Notes under the pieces: model-generated | What the model was told of the DNA's origin: nothing | The model's database searches: none | The model's input: the letters and a program-made list of their open reading frames with translations, nothing else | Position numbers and translations under genes: made by a program | Shown here: piece after piece, positions 1-13,242 of the stretch | How positions within the stretch are numbered: the first letter of the stretch is position 1 | How the letters are laid out: each line of letters opens with the position of its first letter | Assembly (NCBI RefSeq): GCF_964204645.1 | Contig: NC_134029.1 | Span: 19,298,450 to 19,362,449, forward strand | Source: Tubulanus polymorphus | Taxonomy: Eukaryota; Nemertea; Palaeonemertea; Tubulaniformes; Tubulanidae | Length of the DNA stretch: 64,000 bases | Direction: 5' to 3'

Positions 1-500
1 GTAATAAAATATGCCCATATACACATGTAGGGGCGAATCCAGGAAAATCGTGGTATATTCTGGTAATGAAAAAGAGCACTTCTATAGAAAGGGATCATAT
101 AGAACTGAGTTACGGACGTACGGAGTTCAAAAGATGAAATTATCAAAAATTATAAACACAAAATTCAAATCTAGCGTAACAAAAATATTAACTCGTGATG
201 ATATAATCGGTGCACGAACATCAGTATAGTACTATTTATCTGTTTTTATTTTGATCTGTGATACTTAAAAAGGGAACGCAAAGAGGGGTTTCGGATCCGG
301 GAACCCACTCCCCGGGAAGGAGGGGGGGGGGTATCAAACTTCAAAGCTTTTAGTTATTGAGAGATGTTCTGAAGAAACGAGTATCAATGAGACAATGAAT
401 TTCACCGCACAATTCGAAGAGAATTACAGAAAATTCCATAAAATAAATCCATTAAAAAGATGCCATGAAATGTTCTGTGAAACGTGAATGCATTTTTCAT
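1..500. other. Intergenic, no gene seen
   Basis: AT-rich sequence with short open frames that show no recognisable protein. A run of ten G lies at 322-331. Nothing else stands out. Confidence 0.6.
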
Positions 501-623
501 CAACATTTCGGCTATCATAGCCATCATCAGGTGCGCTGGTGTGGGATTAAGTTACATGCATAAGAATTATTAATGATACTAGTAACATATTCCTGATGAT
601 GGCTATTAGATAATAGCTGAAAC
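501..623. repeat. Inverted pair of hammerhead-like motifs
   Basis: Two copies of one motif face each other about 60 bp apart. The minus-strand copy (501-531) reads CTGATGA, a T, a GGCTAT/AGCC stem, then GAAAT. The plus-strand copy (593-623) reads CTGATGA, a T, a 7-bp GGCTATT/AATAGCT stem (one G-T wobble), then GAAAC. Outside the cores both copies continue as TTGATGAAAAA, so the pair forms a larger inverted repeat of roughly 45 bp per arm. CUGANGA, stem, GAAA is the core layout of hammerhead ribozymes, which are established parts of Penelope-like retroelements. The extra T after the first core block and the lack of a clear cleavage strand mean activity is doubtful. Confidence 0.6.
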
Positions 624-639
624 TTTGATGAAAAACTCA

Positions 640-3600
640 TTCACATTTAGCCGAACCGTGGAATCTAAAACGTTTTAGTCTTATAACATGGGAATTGCTC
701 CCCCACTATAGAATTTTTAGCAGCGTTGATAATCTATGATCGCCATCATCGAAAATTTGAAGGACACTTTTTCAAAAGGGGTCCGTCCGTCGAACTAACC
801 CACATCCTGCGTACGGCCCAGCCCAACTGATACATGTTTCATTGATCGCCTAAACCTTATTTTCAGTAGCTCATCTATTACAATTACGTAAACACGGAAC
901 AAGGGCTTAGAATTGCTGAAGTGACGCTTCTTAAGGATTTAATCTGTTTCTTGCAAATCAAAATCGTAAAAAACAATCAGGAATAATTCTCGTCGAAATA
1001 ATTAGAATTCTTGATATCTCCGCGCGCTTGTAAGCTTTTCCTCAAATTCGTAAAATCCGGGAAACCGGTCTGATTAGACAGATCAGTCGGACAGATTTTG
1101 AAACCGATCCTTCTAACGCAAGCCAGTTTCATTAGTGGCCGATCATTTAAGAAATTTAACAAATTCGAAGTATCGAAGTTATAAAGAGAAGACTTAAAAG
1201 TGACGGAGATTTTCAATCGAAAAATCTAAGTTCGGTGAAATCGTTGATGAGTGTCTTAACCCATAAGCCCGTTCCTTCTTAGGTCCGTGGTAGCGAGCTT
1301 TATCTTGGAGTATTAATTTTGACTGCTTTAACTATTGCATTTACAGTAAGAACCGACTGTAGTGACGAAAATAATATCACAGGTAAAAACACTCGATATG
1401 TTATTCATCGTAGTCAATTCCTCGATGGACTCGAGAATGAATACGAATTCTTTCGCCGGTCTTGTATTACAAGTATTTACCTTTGTAAGACAAGACAGCG
1501 GAGGGAACATTTGATAACCTGTTTTTTTAGCGCGACACACGAGAACCACCGACATTTGCTTTTTGTATCGGCTTTATGTCGAATCGGAGCCGAAACCAGA
1601 GGAGACAGGCGTATCAGAAAAAACTACGATCAAACGAGTAAAACCGAAAAGATTTTTTGCTTAATGGTTTCGTGATGAAAGATTAATATCGACGAAAGAT
1701 TGCAGATCTTTTTTCGCCGGGATGGATTGCTGGGTTTAGGAATTTTTCGTGACAAGGGTCAAACACTGTTAGTAAATATAAGAGACGTATTCAATGTATT
1801 AGTTTTGCTAGGAATTTTATGATATTTTATAATAAACTTATAAGTAAATATGTGTATGAAAATAAAGAAACCGCGTTTCGTATTCGTAAAAGAAACCGAT
1901 GAATCTTAAAAATATACCCGGGTCAGTGAGTTGCTCAAAAGTTGGTTAAAATTAGCAGCAAAAAAAAACAGCGGATATAGTTGGAAAAGGTCTCTCTGTA
2001 CTATGTACTAAGGAAGGCTCCTGATTCTCGAATAACGGCGCAGATCAAGAACATACAATGCATCTTAGAGAATATAACCAAAAGGATGTGGTATTGTGAA
2101 ACGGCAAACTGCAGTTTCACTGGTTAATTAGATGAATTCATTTCCAGTGATGCGCAGCCCTTGGGTCAAATTTTATGGAACTGAGTCACGTTCTATATAT
2201 TCTAATATCCAGATATTCCTTTCGGGTACAATCTCTAAATCTATGGATCCTTTTGGCGCGAACTAGCGGCTATTTCATTAGTTGTGTTAGGTCCCCAATA
2301 AAAACCTCGTAGACAAATTCTCACCAGGCGATGCATGCAAGCGGCCTGCGCATACCTAGCTGAAGTTCGCCATCTTCTCCCAGCAGATATTTCTGGAAAT
2401 ATACCGCACGCCTATGACTGATAACAACCATATACATGTACTAAGGTTGTATTTTTAAAAAACAACGTCCGCGACCTCTGCGTTTGACGAATTTGTTTAG
2501 ATCGGATGTATAGTCCGACAATACATAATCTGCATAACAGAACGATAACCACACTCATCTTCAGGTCACCTGACAATACATAATCACAATACATAATCTG
2601 CATAACGTTTCGGTTCGTGTCGATCCGTGTTTCAGTTTGTATTCTTTTCGGGGAGTATTCATCTTACGATTCAGGGTTTTAACTTAAGATTCCGATTGGC
2701 GCTGCAATTTTTGCGGCAAACCAGCGCACCCGTTCTAGTGTGGCAGTGTATATTTACATTTTAAATAGGAAATACTTAAAATATTTCCTTTTTTTATAAA
2801 TACTTTCAAGTAGTTAATTTTTCCTTTCACTCCGCGTCCTAATTCTTCAAATATTGTTTTCCATGACACCGGATCACCCTCGGTTTCAACGGTGTTTTCG
2901 CTATGTAGTTACTGAATGTGTCTAACGGAGTTGAACTCATTGTGTTAGCGCGCAGAATGTTTTATGGATTGTTTCTTTTTATCTCTCACTTCTGGAAAAG
3001 GCGATTAAATTTTTGAGCTTTAAAAACTGTCCGCAAACCGAGGAAACGTCATACCGCAGACAGAATTCCATCAAATATATAAAACGTATTAAGCACTTAT
3101 ATATATTCTTTGAATTGAAATACTATAATTGCCATCTACCTCAATGAGTTCCGTAGGTTTTTTCTAGTGTCTAGCTTCTAGCGTGACGTACGCGCGTCTA
3201 GAATTTCTCGAAGCCATTCGCATTTTATAATCGTAACGAAATACGATCAAGTTTATTGTTTTGCGCATTCGTATTTCGAATTCAAAGCAACTGCTGAAAC
3301 TTGACGAGTGCCGATCGATTCGAAATTAGAAAAAGATTAAGTCATTTCTATTTATATGAATCATGCCACGCATTATCACCCTTGCCTACATAGATGTCGT
3401 TTGCCGATTGATTTTTGAGCCGAAAGAGCTGCTGAAAATTGAAGATATAATGTACATACTATTTGTTGATGGTGGATTTCAAATTGTAGGGAATAGGAGC
3501 TACAATCTCATATCTCACACCTTCTCTACTTTTTCGTTGAATCGTCGTTAGATTCGCAAACTTAGATTCCCGAAATCTATCTCTATGAATAATTTTCGGG

Positions 3601-3760
3601 ATCCGTGAAATAATTGGATTTAATTCTATCTAAATTACCATCGATTCCAAAATCTATGTCTACGGAGGAAGTAAGAGCCTGCATTCCTCTTTCTTTCGAT
3701 TCTCGTAGATAATTGAAGAAATCACACGATTCGAATTTTATATGATGAAATTTATTATTT
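640..3760. other. Intergenic, no gene seen
   Basis: No protein family could be recognised in any short open frame. One local duplication is visible: a 22-nt block beginning GACAATACATAATC at 2,517-2,538 recurs with a small insertion at 2,572-2,606. Confidence 0.5.
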
Positions 3761-3777
3761 TGAAACCACGACTTTTT

Positions 3778-3803
3778 GGCTGTTGACTAACAGCCATTAT
3801 CAG
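3778..3803 (-). repeat. Decayed hammerhead-like motif
   Basis: Read on the minus strand this is CTGATAA, a T, a perfect GGCTGTT/AACAGCC stem with a four-base loop, then AAAAAGTC. The stem matches the other copies in the window, but the core positions G8 and G12 are both A. It is best read as a dead relative of the motifs at 501-623 and 13,642. Confidence 0.5.
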
Positions 3804-3859
3804 GTGGAATGATTACCTTCAAGTATCGACACGCATTAGATTGTCATCCGACTATAATT

Positions 3860-4260
3860 CACGCCCGTAGCCAGCCATGTGATTGGCGGAGGGGGGGGGG
3901 GTCGGTATTTACAATAGTGAACTTTTTGTAAGGTGCACACCCCAAAAGGCGCGTAGTTTTATTCGGGGGTCCTGAGAGTGCTCACTCAGATTTTTTTTTC
4001 AAAAATCGGTTGCAAAGAGGGGCGATTTCAAGGCTTCTGGCATATTGCAATTCTGGCATCTTCTGCAATTTGGCATCGAATCAAGCAAGTTTGAAAGGAA
4101 TATGTCTTGAACTGAAAGGGCCAATGAGTGAATTAAAAAAAAATAGATGCTCGGATTTTCTTTAAGGCTGTCATCAGGGCGGTTCTTCCGAGAGGATTGG
4201 GGGGGGGGTTCATCCAAACCCCCAGAACTCCCTTTTTAATACGGACCTGGAATTGTCAAG
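3860..4260. repeat. G-run-rich, probably repeat-derived stretch
   Basis: Contains two long G runs (3,891-3,901 and 4,199-4,208), T and A runs, and phrases such as GCCCGTAGCCAG that look like transposon ends. No boundary or terminal repeat could be defined. No protein is recognised. Confidence 0.25.
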
Positions 4261-4934
4261 CATTGTTTAGTATCATTCCAATGGTATCATTTTCACGGCG
4301 TTCAAACTGCGACTGACGTCTTCCATCCATAATGACTAGGTACGCAGTCGAAATGCTACATTTAGTGACGGTGTGACTCAATTTAAATTCGCGCTGATGA
4401 GGATGGAAGCTACGTCCTTCTTGTCACTTAAGGATGTTTTGCGCTGAGGAATTGCCCCGTAAATGACACGGTGGAATATCCGAGCGCGATGCGCGGTGCC
4501 TTCCGGGGCAAGGGGAACTGTCTTCAATAACGCCAAATGCTTCGACGCAGCGTGTCTCATCAATAAAATTGACAAACTTCAAGCTTGTGGATATAATTCC
4601 ACATTAAAGTAATCTCTTCGCGAAATCTCTTTTCGAATGTCCCCGCGCCCCGCGTTCTTACGGAATGGGAATTTGATGGTGGATCTGGCGGCGTGTGAAT
4701 ATACGCTACGGCAAAAATTTCGACTCGTATAAACTGGATCAAACTGGATTTTCTCAAATATGATTGATCCTCCTTCGTAAACCGGGAATCAGCTATTTGA
4801 AATGAGCTTTTGAAAATATCGTCAATTGGTTCAACTTACAACTGAAACAGTTAACTCATTTAAAAACCCAAAACTTGAAAGCAAGGAAAAACGAGACCGA
4901 AAGATTTTCTTCAGATTATTCATTTCAATAACAT

Positions 4935-4948
4935 TAATGATAATGATA

Positions 4949-5018
<70 letters not shown>
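4935..5018. repeat. (TAA)n microsatellite
   Basis: About 84 bp of TAA/ATA repeat, nearly pure from about 4,950. It continues into ATAATCTTTATTTACATGG, which resembles the 3' tail of a LINE read on the minus strand. Confidence 0.9.
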
Positions 5019-5021
<3 letters not shown>

Positions 5022-5053
5022 TAATCTTTATTTACATGGAAATCATAACATGA

Positions 5054-5233
5054 TATAACACTCAGTTAGAACGATGACCACACTCAAACGTGGTGAACGG
5101 ATAATAAGATAAAATCCCACTATTTACAGATTAAAAGAATTTTTAAATATTTTAGATTTAATAAATAAATTCTTGTTTTTAAATTCTTTTAATCTGTAAA
5201 TAGTGGGATTTTATCTTATTATAACACTCAGTT
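5054..5233. repeat. Foldback element with perfect 40-bp arms
   Basis: The 40 bases at 5,103-5,142 are the exact reverse complement of 5,181-5,220, with a 38-bp spacer, so a transcript would form a long perfect hairpin. A 14-base sequence, TATAACACTCAGTT, lies just outside on both sides (5,054-5,067 and 5,220-5,233). That could be a target-site duplication, or part of a local duplication and inversion. No coding sequence is inside. Confidence 0.8.
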
Positions 5234-5524
5234 TTATGGATGCATAATTAAATAGATATATGATTAAATAGATAAATATGTTGTAGAAGTTATAATATCG
5301 ATGAAGATGCCCAAGAAGCAAAATGCTTGTAAAAAGGGTCACCTAAACACATACACACTCACATTCATCCAGAAGAAAAATCGGTTATGTAATAAATGGC
5401 GAATAATTTATGCTAAATCATTTAGCTAGGGATTGTATTATTTTTGAATTTATATTTAAGTTCGTTCAGAGATTTAGAAATTTGTAAGCTGTTGGGATCT
5501 TTCCACTTATATCAAATTTATGAA

Positions 5525-5770
5525 TAAAAATCCCAATACCAGTGGCCACGTTAAGGTGTTCCAATGATAATTTTTGCATTGAAACTAGCCTGTTGGCTGC
5601 GTCCTGTCTTCCCCAATGTCATGGCAAGAACATGGCAATACTGTAATCTAAATATTGCTAAAAATGAATATCATGTTCTGGTAAAATGCCCGTTGTACAG
5701 AGACGAACGAATGAGACGCATCACACAAAATGTTCTTTGTAACCCAAATAGCTGTATACGCTTTTTCTGA
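5525..5770 (+). pseudogene. LINE open reading frame C-terminal fragment, frameshifted
   Basis: The frame at 5,564-5,770 contains C27-N-L-N, then E35-Y-H, then C42-P-L-Y-R-D-E-R. This fits the Cys-Cys-(E)-H-Cys zinc-type block at the end of many LINE-encoded reverse transcriptase proteins, with the first expected cysteine replaced by W24. Just upstream, in another frame, lies LRCSNDNFCIET, resembling the preceding block of such proteins, so at least one frameshift separates the halves. No catalytic domain is present and the piece is not flanked by a gene. It is a dead retrotransposon remnant. The clade cannot be assigned from this length. Confidence 0.65.
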
Positions 5771-8700
5771 AAAATCCAGGCAATATGAATGCTTTCCCTT
5801 GTTTCTCTTAAAGTTTTAGATTAAGCGCGATATAGTATGCATTTCGTAGTTTCGAAATCAATTTCCGTTTGTAAATTGTTTATCATTTCTCTCATCAAAT
5901 TGTTTTGTTGCCCGTGTGGTCATGATATGTATTTTTCCAGATTTTTATTGTAAAAGAAATTATCGTTGACACTAAATTCTATTATTATTATCACATTCCA
6001 ATAGTCATCTGCAGGACTACTAATGTTACAACAGCAATTATTAGATATATGTGTATATACAATCCGAAACAAAATACTAATCAAAATCAGAAGAATGAAC
6101 GAATTTATTTTTCATCGTATCGATGACAATATAGATATAAGCAATGATTATATACAATAATCTTTGGGTACAGTCACGTCACCACGTCTTGGCTTGGTCC
6201 AAAGTTGTTACAGCCTGTGGGCTCTGTGACTGCACCCTCACTTACTGATGTAAACTCGGCATTGATATTCTTTCATTTCAATGCTATCTTTAAGTGAAAA
6301 GTAAATCATTATTCGATAGGTTTTGAGGCAATGTGTGGGAGCCCGGCTGTACACTTGGTGGCCGAAGAAGAGAAAAGAGATAGACGGCCTATAGACGTGT
6401 ACGTGGCTTATACAGGGATGAAGCTAGAAATGGAAATACTGGAGTAATAATTGATGGGTAACACTCGGTAGGGAGAGATCACTGATAACAGTTAATGATT
6501 CAAGAAGTTATTCATTCCATGGATGTTTTATTCATCTCGTGTCTATGTTAATGGTATCCAGAAATTGTATGCTTTAATACCAATCAAAAAAGTGAACAAA
6601 TAATCATAACGTTTAGATTTGCGTATGGCATGGATCGTGTATCTATTAGATGTATTGGTAATAACAATAATCACGCTGCACTGTGTCTCAATGCGGTGTA
6701 GTTATGATTACATACGTATCAAAAAGGTAGTACTTATGAAGACGAGTTTTGATTTACCAAATGTTAACATTTACCCAGAGGGTATAAGGGACAGCAGCTA
6801 CGGGTGCATTAACTGTAAACCGTTAATGTCTACTGACGACTTGGTTTCAATACCGCATATGCCCTTTGAATGTTACGCTCGTTTACCGCTATCTTTTTAT
6901 ACCTATTATACTTGCGCCTCGATTTTTCAAACCGATATCGATCGTGCGAACCACTTCCCGTTCTCTTCATTTCTTAAATGATATCAGAATCGATCGTAAA
7001 GTTCCATCGATTACAGAATAATCTAGTCCATCCATGATGTCGTGGTGGAATCAAACCGTTCAAAACTCGGTGAAATTGAAATGAAATATATAGTTTGTGA
7101 ACGGGGTATGGGATAGAAAATGTGCCTACTATTACAAACTTTAACTTTAAACTTGATTTGACAAAGCCAAGGTCGCATAATTGACAATCATAATTGGTAT
7201 GATAACATACAAGCGGATTTAACAAAAAGATTATTCATATTTTGGTGGATGCCAAGGAGTGTAGGTAATGAACACGGAAATAGTAAATTGAGTCCCTGAG
7301 TTGTCTGATAAGATGACCTGACTTTGATTAACCGTTCAATGAATGAATCGATAATGATTTGTGACGGTCTACTTGTATCATTCAAATAAAAAAAAAAATT
7401 TCTTTTCGAAATTTTTAGACGACCGTCAATAGTGTAAAGATTGGATTATTTTGACTTATGCGATATCAACAAAATTTGTTATTACCGATCTGGAGGTCTC
7501 GAGTTCCTGCTGGATCATCCAGACGGCGACTCGTTTTACTATTCACGCCTCATTTCTTTTAAATTTGATAATCATGTCAAGATGAAACGAACATAAACAG
7601 TAGCGAAGTAATTCACAATAAACCTTTCTCTATTATAAGAGCTTTCATCCTGTCTACCGTTACATAAGAGACTGGATCGACCAATGATTAATCATTGGTG
7701 TAATCTATTGTGGCTAAACGCTTTTCTGGAATAGGCTTGTGTAGTTATTCGCTGGAATACGAAGTGGCGAACGCTTTGTAAAGGATATCAGAAACCCTCA
7801 ACACCTCCTTTGATAACTTCTCGTTCGGACTTTAATGTAACTGTCACACGATACGTCTTTTACATCATTCGGCGCGCAATGCAAAGCGCCGCGCACTTTG
7901 ATTTGATTCATGAATGAAGCGAAAAATATACGCGCACCTCTTCTCTAAAAGCATCATTCATTTGCATTCCCCTTCTCTCATTGAATTACGTCGTGAGAAT
8001 TACGCAGTTTCTAAGCTTTCCTTTGAAGCCTCTGTATAAAGCGTGGGATTTGCCTTGTTTTTGAGCATGTATTCATTGTGTGAGTTGCGTCGTATTTTCC
8101 GAATAATTTACTTTTTACCCCGTTCAAAAGCGTTCAGAACCGGACGCGTTAACGAACTCAATTTGCAACTGGTTTTGATGAGCTTCGGCGGGAGCTTCCG
8201 TGCATGCCATTATGCATATAATTCAAAATGGTGGTTTAAGTTCTCTGTTCGTTTATAAAAGCACTTTCCATCATTCGCATCTTTGTTTCATTTCCACAAT
8301 TCTGGCAAAATCACGTGTTCTTCCATAAGTATAGAAAAGGTCACTGTAACCTCTAATTGATGGTCTAAACCAAATGAGTTCAAGCCCATACCTTATGGGA
8401 CAATCTAACACCTGAAGAACAAGATTATAGAAACAGTTAAGGTTTACTTAATTGTGGGTTTACTTTGAAACAACTGAAATAATATATTAGTCGACTTCTC
8501 AGACAGATTTCAATTCGCTGTAGTTACAATATGGTATGATGTTCAGGGGCAAATTAAGGTTCATTTTTTTTTGTGCTGCATTTTTGTTCATTTTTTTTGT
8601 GCCGTCGTTCGATTCATTATTCACTTTTCAGTGCCTTCCGCTTGTTCGCCATCCATTTTGTTTAGACTCTCGATGCGAGCAATGTGTTTTCAGCGCCAAT

Positions 8701-10049
8701 TTAACATCCTACAATGAAACTCATTGACGTGACGAAAACGGAGTTGAAAATGATAGTATTTTCGCAGCGCGCGCGCGTGTGATTTATTTCAGCTCGCACG
8801 AAAGCTGATTTCGCATTTTAATGGCTCGGCGAAATGTGCCAGCTACAATCTCTGAAAATCAGCTCGCTTAAAAGTTGGAAATGGAAATCTTTCTTCGGCT
8901 TCAAAAAGCGACGGCAACCAACGAACTAAATATTCAATAGAAACGACGCGATCAATCTTTGTTAAACTCGGAAGAGACTGAAATCGTCGGCTTGTCTCGT
9001 GTCTGTTTATGGTAATCCCGAACCAACATTCAATATTAGCCTTTCAATCCGTGGATGCGCGCGGCTTCCATTTTGAGGATTGAATAATCTCCTAAAAAAG
9101 CAGAGTTTACGAGAAAGAGATAACGAGGCAAAAATCAAATGAACTAAGTGAGCTGTATTTTGACTAGGGATAAATTCGTCCATGAAAGTGCGAATATATC
9201 GTGGTCTGCCCATGGTGCGTGGTTATCAAGTTCTCCATTTTTATATCTTATCCTCGTTCGGGATCAATCGGTATAGGGAAAACGTTCTCCGCCAAGCTGG
9301 TAGCATTAAATATTTCAGAGTATTTAGAACATTTGACACCATGCGCACTTAACGGGGCTGAAACAACGGGCCGCTTGCTTTTGCATTTTTAATATCCTTA
9401 GGTTTTAGTCGTCTGTTGCGACAGTTAACAGCCAGGCGAATCCATCTACTAGTGAGAGATCAGAATACACCCGACACGGCTCAGGTATCAAACGGGTTTA
9501 ACTGAAAATGAATATATATATATATTTGTATCAAACGAGTTGGCAAGCGAATTGCTGGAATACCGGCGGTGGCGCTTTAATTTCAAACCTGTTGAAGGGT
9601 GTTTATCTTTATTCAGAAAAATTGAATTCCTACCCGATGATATAAGCGCTATAAATAAGTATTCACCGGTTAAAGTTGTCGAGAAGTTTTCAGGCCACGC
9701 CCCAGAAACGCTGATTCCCGATGTTTTTGTTCAATGTTATGTCGTAATACGTCGCTAGTCCATTCGTGTTCATTGCTGAAACCACTTTCAAACGACGGGC
9801 GCGCCTCGCGAGATATTTACCGAAAATCTGGTTCGTATTCTCCGAATCAATCATTTCTAACAATCTGATGGACTTGAACAAATTGTCTATATAAATAATG
9901 TTTATATGCTTCAACCTCTATATGGCCCGGTGCCCAACTTAATTTCTGCATCTCGATACATAATGATGCATAACGGTAATGTGCTGTATACAATCATGGT
10001 GTTTAACTTCATCTCCGGGGTTATTTAGATTGATTTTAAGAAGATTCAA
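5771..10049. other. Intergenic, no gene seen
   Basis: About 4.3 kb with only short open frames (the longest, 120 codons at 6,619-6,981, has no recognisable motif). It includes a CG-alternating patch near 8,768-8,780 and a short AT dinucleotide run near 9,512-9,524. No RNA gene was recognised. Confidence 0.45.
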
Positions 10050-10486
10050 ACAAGAAAACTCGAAACATTATTGATGCCTTGAAAATAACACATACATTGC
10101 TTAATATTGTCGACAAAAATAATATCATATAGATTATATGATATTAAAGATCAAAATAGTTATCTTGGATTTTAGTACATCGATGAGTGAATTGAGTTGA
10201 CCGGCCACCAGTCTAGCCCCGATATATTGATGACGTAGTGCACATCTTCTCCTCAAACAATGATTATCACAATCTATCGAACATAAAAAATAGAGATATG
10301 AAATATATTTAATTACAAAATAAACGCTAGAATTCACAATAATTGGAATTTCTAATTTGAAAATCCAAAATTGATGACGCAGAACACATTGACTCACTCA
10401 GAACTCCTTGAATAACGCATATACTAGATATAATTGTATATAATAAACATTATTGTAACGTATTGTATCATACGCCGTCAAAAAAA
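10050..10486 (+). mobile_element. MITE-like family, copy A
   Basis: Aligns by eye along its length with 13,853-14,278 and, inverted, with 42,513-42,891. It starts with ACAAGAAAAC, followed by a TTGATGCC/TTGACGCC block, and ends with GCCGTCAAAAAA, so the ends carry short inverted GACGCC/GGCGTC sequences. A CRE-like word with flanks (TGACGTAGTGCACATC) lies at 10,231-10,246 and again, mutated, near 10,375-10,390. No open frame of note is inside. Size, lack of coding capacity and short inverted ends suit a non-autonomous DNA transposon, but no target-site duplication was identified. Confidence 0.65.
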
Positions 10487-13215
10487 TTTACGACTTATGT
10501 GCATGGCAACCCTTTCGTTTTCAATGCCTCCGTCAATTAGTGTTAGTCCTTATAAGCTTTGCGCAGCAGCTCCGGGCGTTAATACTAAACTGATCTATAA
10601 GATCAACTCGAAGGAAATCACTGTTGTTTTAAACTACTCGCGTTCGATTTTAGTTTCTTGTCAAGTGGATCAATACAGACCGATACTTCATACACGATTG
10701 CGTTTAGAATAGAATGTATTGATGATATCGATAAACGTCGTGAAAATGAATAAATCAGTAAAATAGTACATTGTTACAGGGACGAAAACGAATGCTGACC
10801 ATTTATTGAGTTTATGTCTGTCTCTCGCTTTTCGCTCCGGATCAAAATACGCCTAGATGATTTCTTTGCAATATTTCATGGGTCATTTGCGTGTCCATTC
10901 GCCGTGATCAGATGATATTGTTGTTTAGTTCTGAAATACATCTTTCGCCGCTCTCATTTCTCCCATCAAAAATTGATCCTGACGGTTTGCAATTTTTCAC
11001 GGCCCATTACACTGCCATACAAAAAAAAAATGATATACGGGGAACGCAAACAATGACTAGCGGCTATGTCGGTTTGATGACCTGGCCGGCATGATGCGAT
11101 TGCGCGTGGACAGGATGTGAAACAATTTTTGCGCAAATAAACGCCCGATTACTTATATTGGATAAGTCATCTTTTATTATGACGTGCATCTTTTCTTTTC
11201 GTTAAAAGAGCGACGGGCATATTACGAACGACGCGATGATCGATGGCCGTAGACGAACAGAGAGAGAGAGGAATAGCCTTCGCCATCATCATCATCGTCA
11301 TCATCATCGCCGACCAAATTAACTTGTACACACAGAATCGTCTGCAGCTAATTGATCGAGATAACCTCGCGATAAACGATGGTCACTCAGCCGGTAGAGA
11401 TTTATTTCATCGTCTGTCGGCAGTGGTCGTCTGCGATGGCCGTCTGCGTCGAGCAAGATGTCGCGGCTTCTATTATACCTTGCCATCAATACAATCAAAA
11501 GCCGAATGCTGTAACGGGCACCGGGGGCGATCTTGGGAAAATTAATAAATCTTTTACGACTGCTGCACGAGAAATCTGTCCCTGTTTGCTAAAGAATAAA
11601 TATATTGGCGTTTTATTAGGTGACTGCTTTCGTGTTTCAAGATAGTTCTTCATATAAATCCTATATGAAGATTCGCCCACTTTGAAGGGTAGTCAATGGA
11701 TTTCATGTGTACAATTTCGTTTTCAATTTCAAAGATATCTTCGAATTTCACGCATTCGCGTTTTAGAAATAGTCGCTACATATTTTCTCTTCGTGAGCGT
11801 AGCGTTTCGTTGAATCTCATATACCAACGTGAATAGAACGTATTCCGCCCGACAGCAAGACACTTTGTTCCGATGTAATTCAGAATATACGGTTTCAATT
11901 TTAGACGTATAAGGCTTAAAAGCGATTTAGAAGAAAATCACGTCTGATATTAAAAAGTCAAACGGAATTACGTAACATAAGCGGGAACAGTATCTCCGCA
12001 ACTCTGAACATGAAGCGTGTTCGACGAAGAAACCGAACGATCGTAGATTATTTGCATAATATTCGTTACACTAGGGATTGATTGGGATTTGGCATTACAC
12101 GACTTCCTAATCACGTGTCAAATTGATTAAGCCTGTTCAATATTTCAAACTTGTCAGACGGCTTGCTCGTATTTTAATACGGCGCGCGGCGAATGATATT
12201 TTCGACGAGACCGTGCTATAGCGTCGATGCCGCTCTAATTCTGAAAAATTAGCCTTAACGACCGTGCTCTTATCGGTTAGAAGAAGCACCGAGTCGAGAG
12301 CTGTGAATAAAATTCCGGGGGTAATTTGCATCTGAACGTTTCCGTAATGCGGCGTGACATTGTCTTTCTTCAGTTCTCGAGCAGAATTTTCTCAACTTCA
12401 CGCGAAAGATTTGTCTGATCATACCGCGCTAACGGTAATCAGGTCTTTTGATCATGACAACAAGACTTTACTTAGTCTGAATTTAGCCGCGAAACAACGT
12501 CGCGTGTTGTTGTACATTAAGGTTACATCGACGTGATATTTTGCGTATGTTTTCCCCATTTTTTACTATGATAATTCGTGTATACCGATACCATTGAAAA
12601 AAAAGACCGCGGGCAGAACGTTCTCAGTTCCTCGAAAGGATAGTGGTAACGATGCAAGTCAAAGCCAATCCATCCGTAGAAATGAAGTCGCTTTTCTCGC
12701 TGGTAAAATGACCTTAAGGTTGGCGCATTGTTCCCAGGCGTGTTTACGTATGAGCAACGTTGGAGAGAGGACTCACCAGAGAAGTTTAATAAAGATGGCT
12801 TCGCCTTAATGCCCTTATTGATTTACTCGCGAGACAAGATTTCAGCTAAATATTTCACTGTCACCGTTTTTACGATAAGAAACGTGAAATAGCGTCGGCG
12901 CCTTGAGCTATTGCCAGCATATTAGCGTCGTAGCGAATAACCCCTTCACATCAAAAAGGAAACGGCATAAGTCAGAGTAGTTCGCTGATTTTTAACTGCG
13001 CATCGCTAAGAACTTAGATAAGCACCCGACAAGAACTCGGTGATGTAACGTCAGTCACCGATGAACGAGTCGGGAATTTCTGATAATGTCAACGCCGAGT
13101 GAATCGTGCGTTTTTAACGAGCGCCTATCGCAAATCGGTGGTTTTAATTAGAATGAAATATTTAAAATATCGTTACGCAGCAGTTGGCGGTCTTTAATCA
13201 CGGCGGCTTTGTGTC
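10487..13215. other. Intergenic, no gene seen
   Basis: No recognisable protein. A CAT/ATC trinucleotide patch lies at 11,281-11,310. A 10-bp-stem hairpin (TCTTCATATA, loop AATCC) sits near 11,650-11,675. The region near 11,220-11,540 is richer in G+C but shows no domain. Confidence 0.45.
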
Positions 13216-13242
13216 GAGAGAGAGAGAGAGAGAGAGGGAGAG
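13216..13242. repeat. (GA)n microsatellite
   Basis: GA dinucleotide repeat with one GGG interruption. Confidence 0.9.

Noticed and set aside
6619-6981. 120-codon plus-strand open frame with a hydrophobic start
   Set aside because: The start resembles a signal peptide, but composition is ordinary for translated AT-rich DNA and no motif follows.
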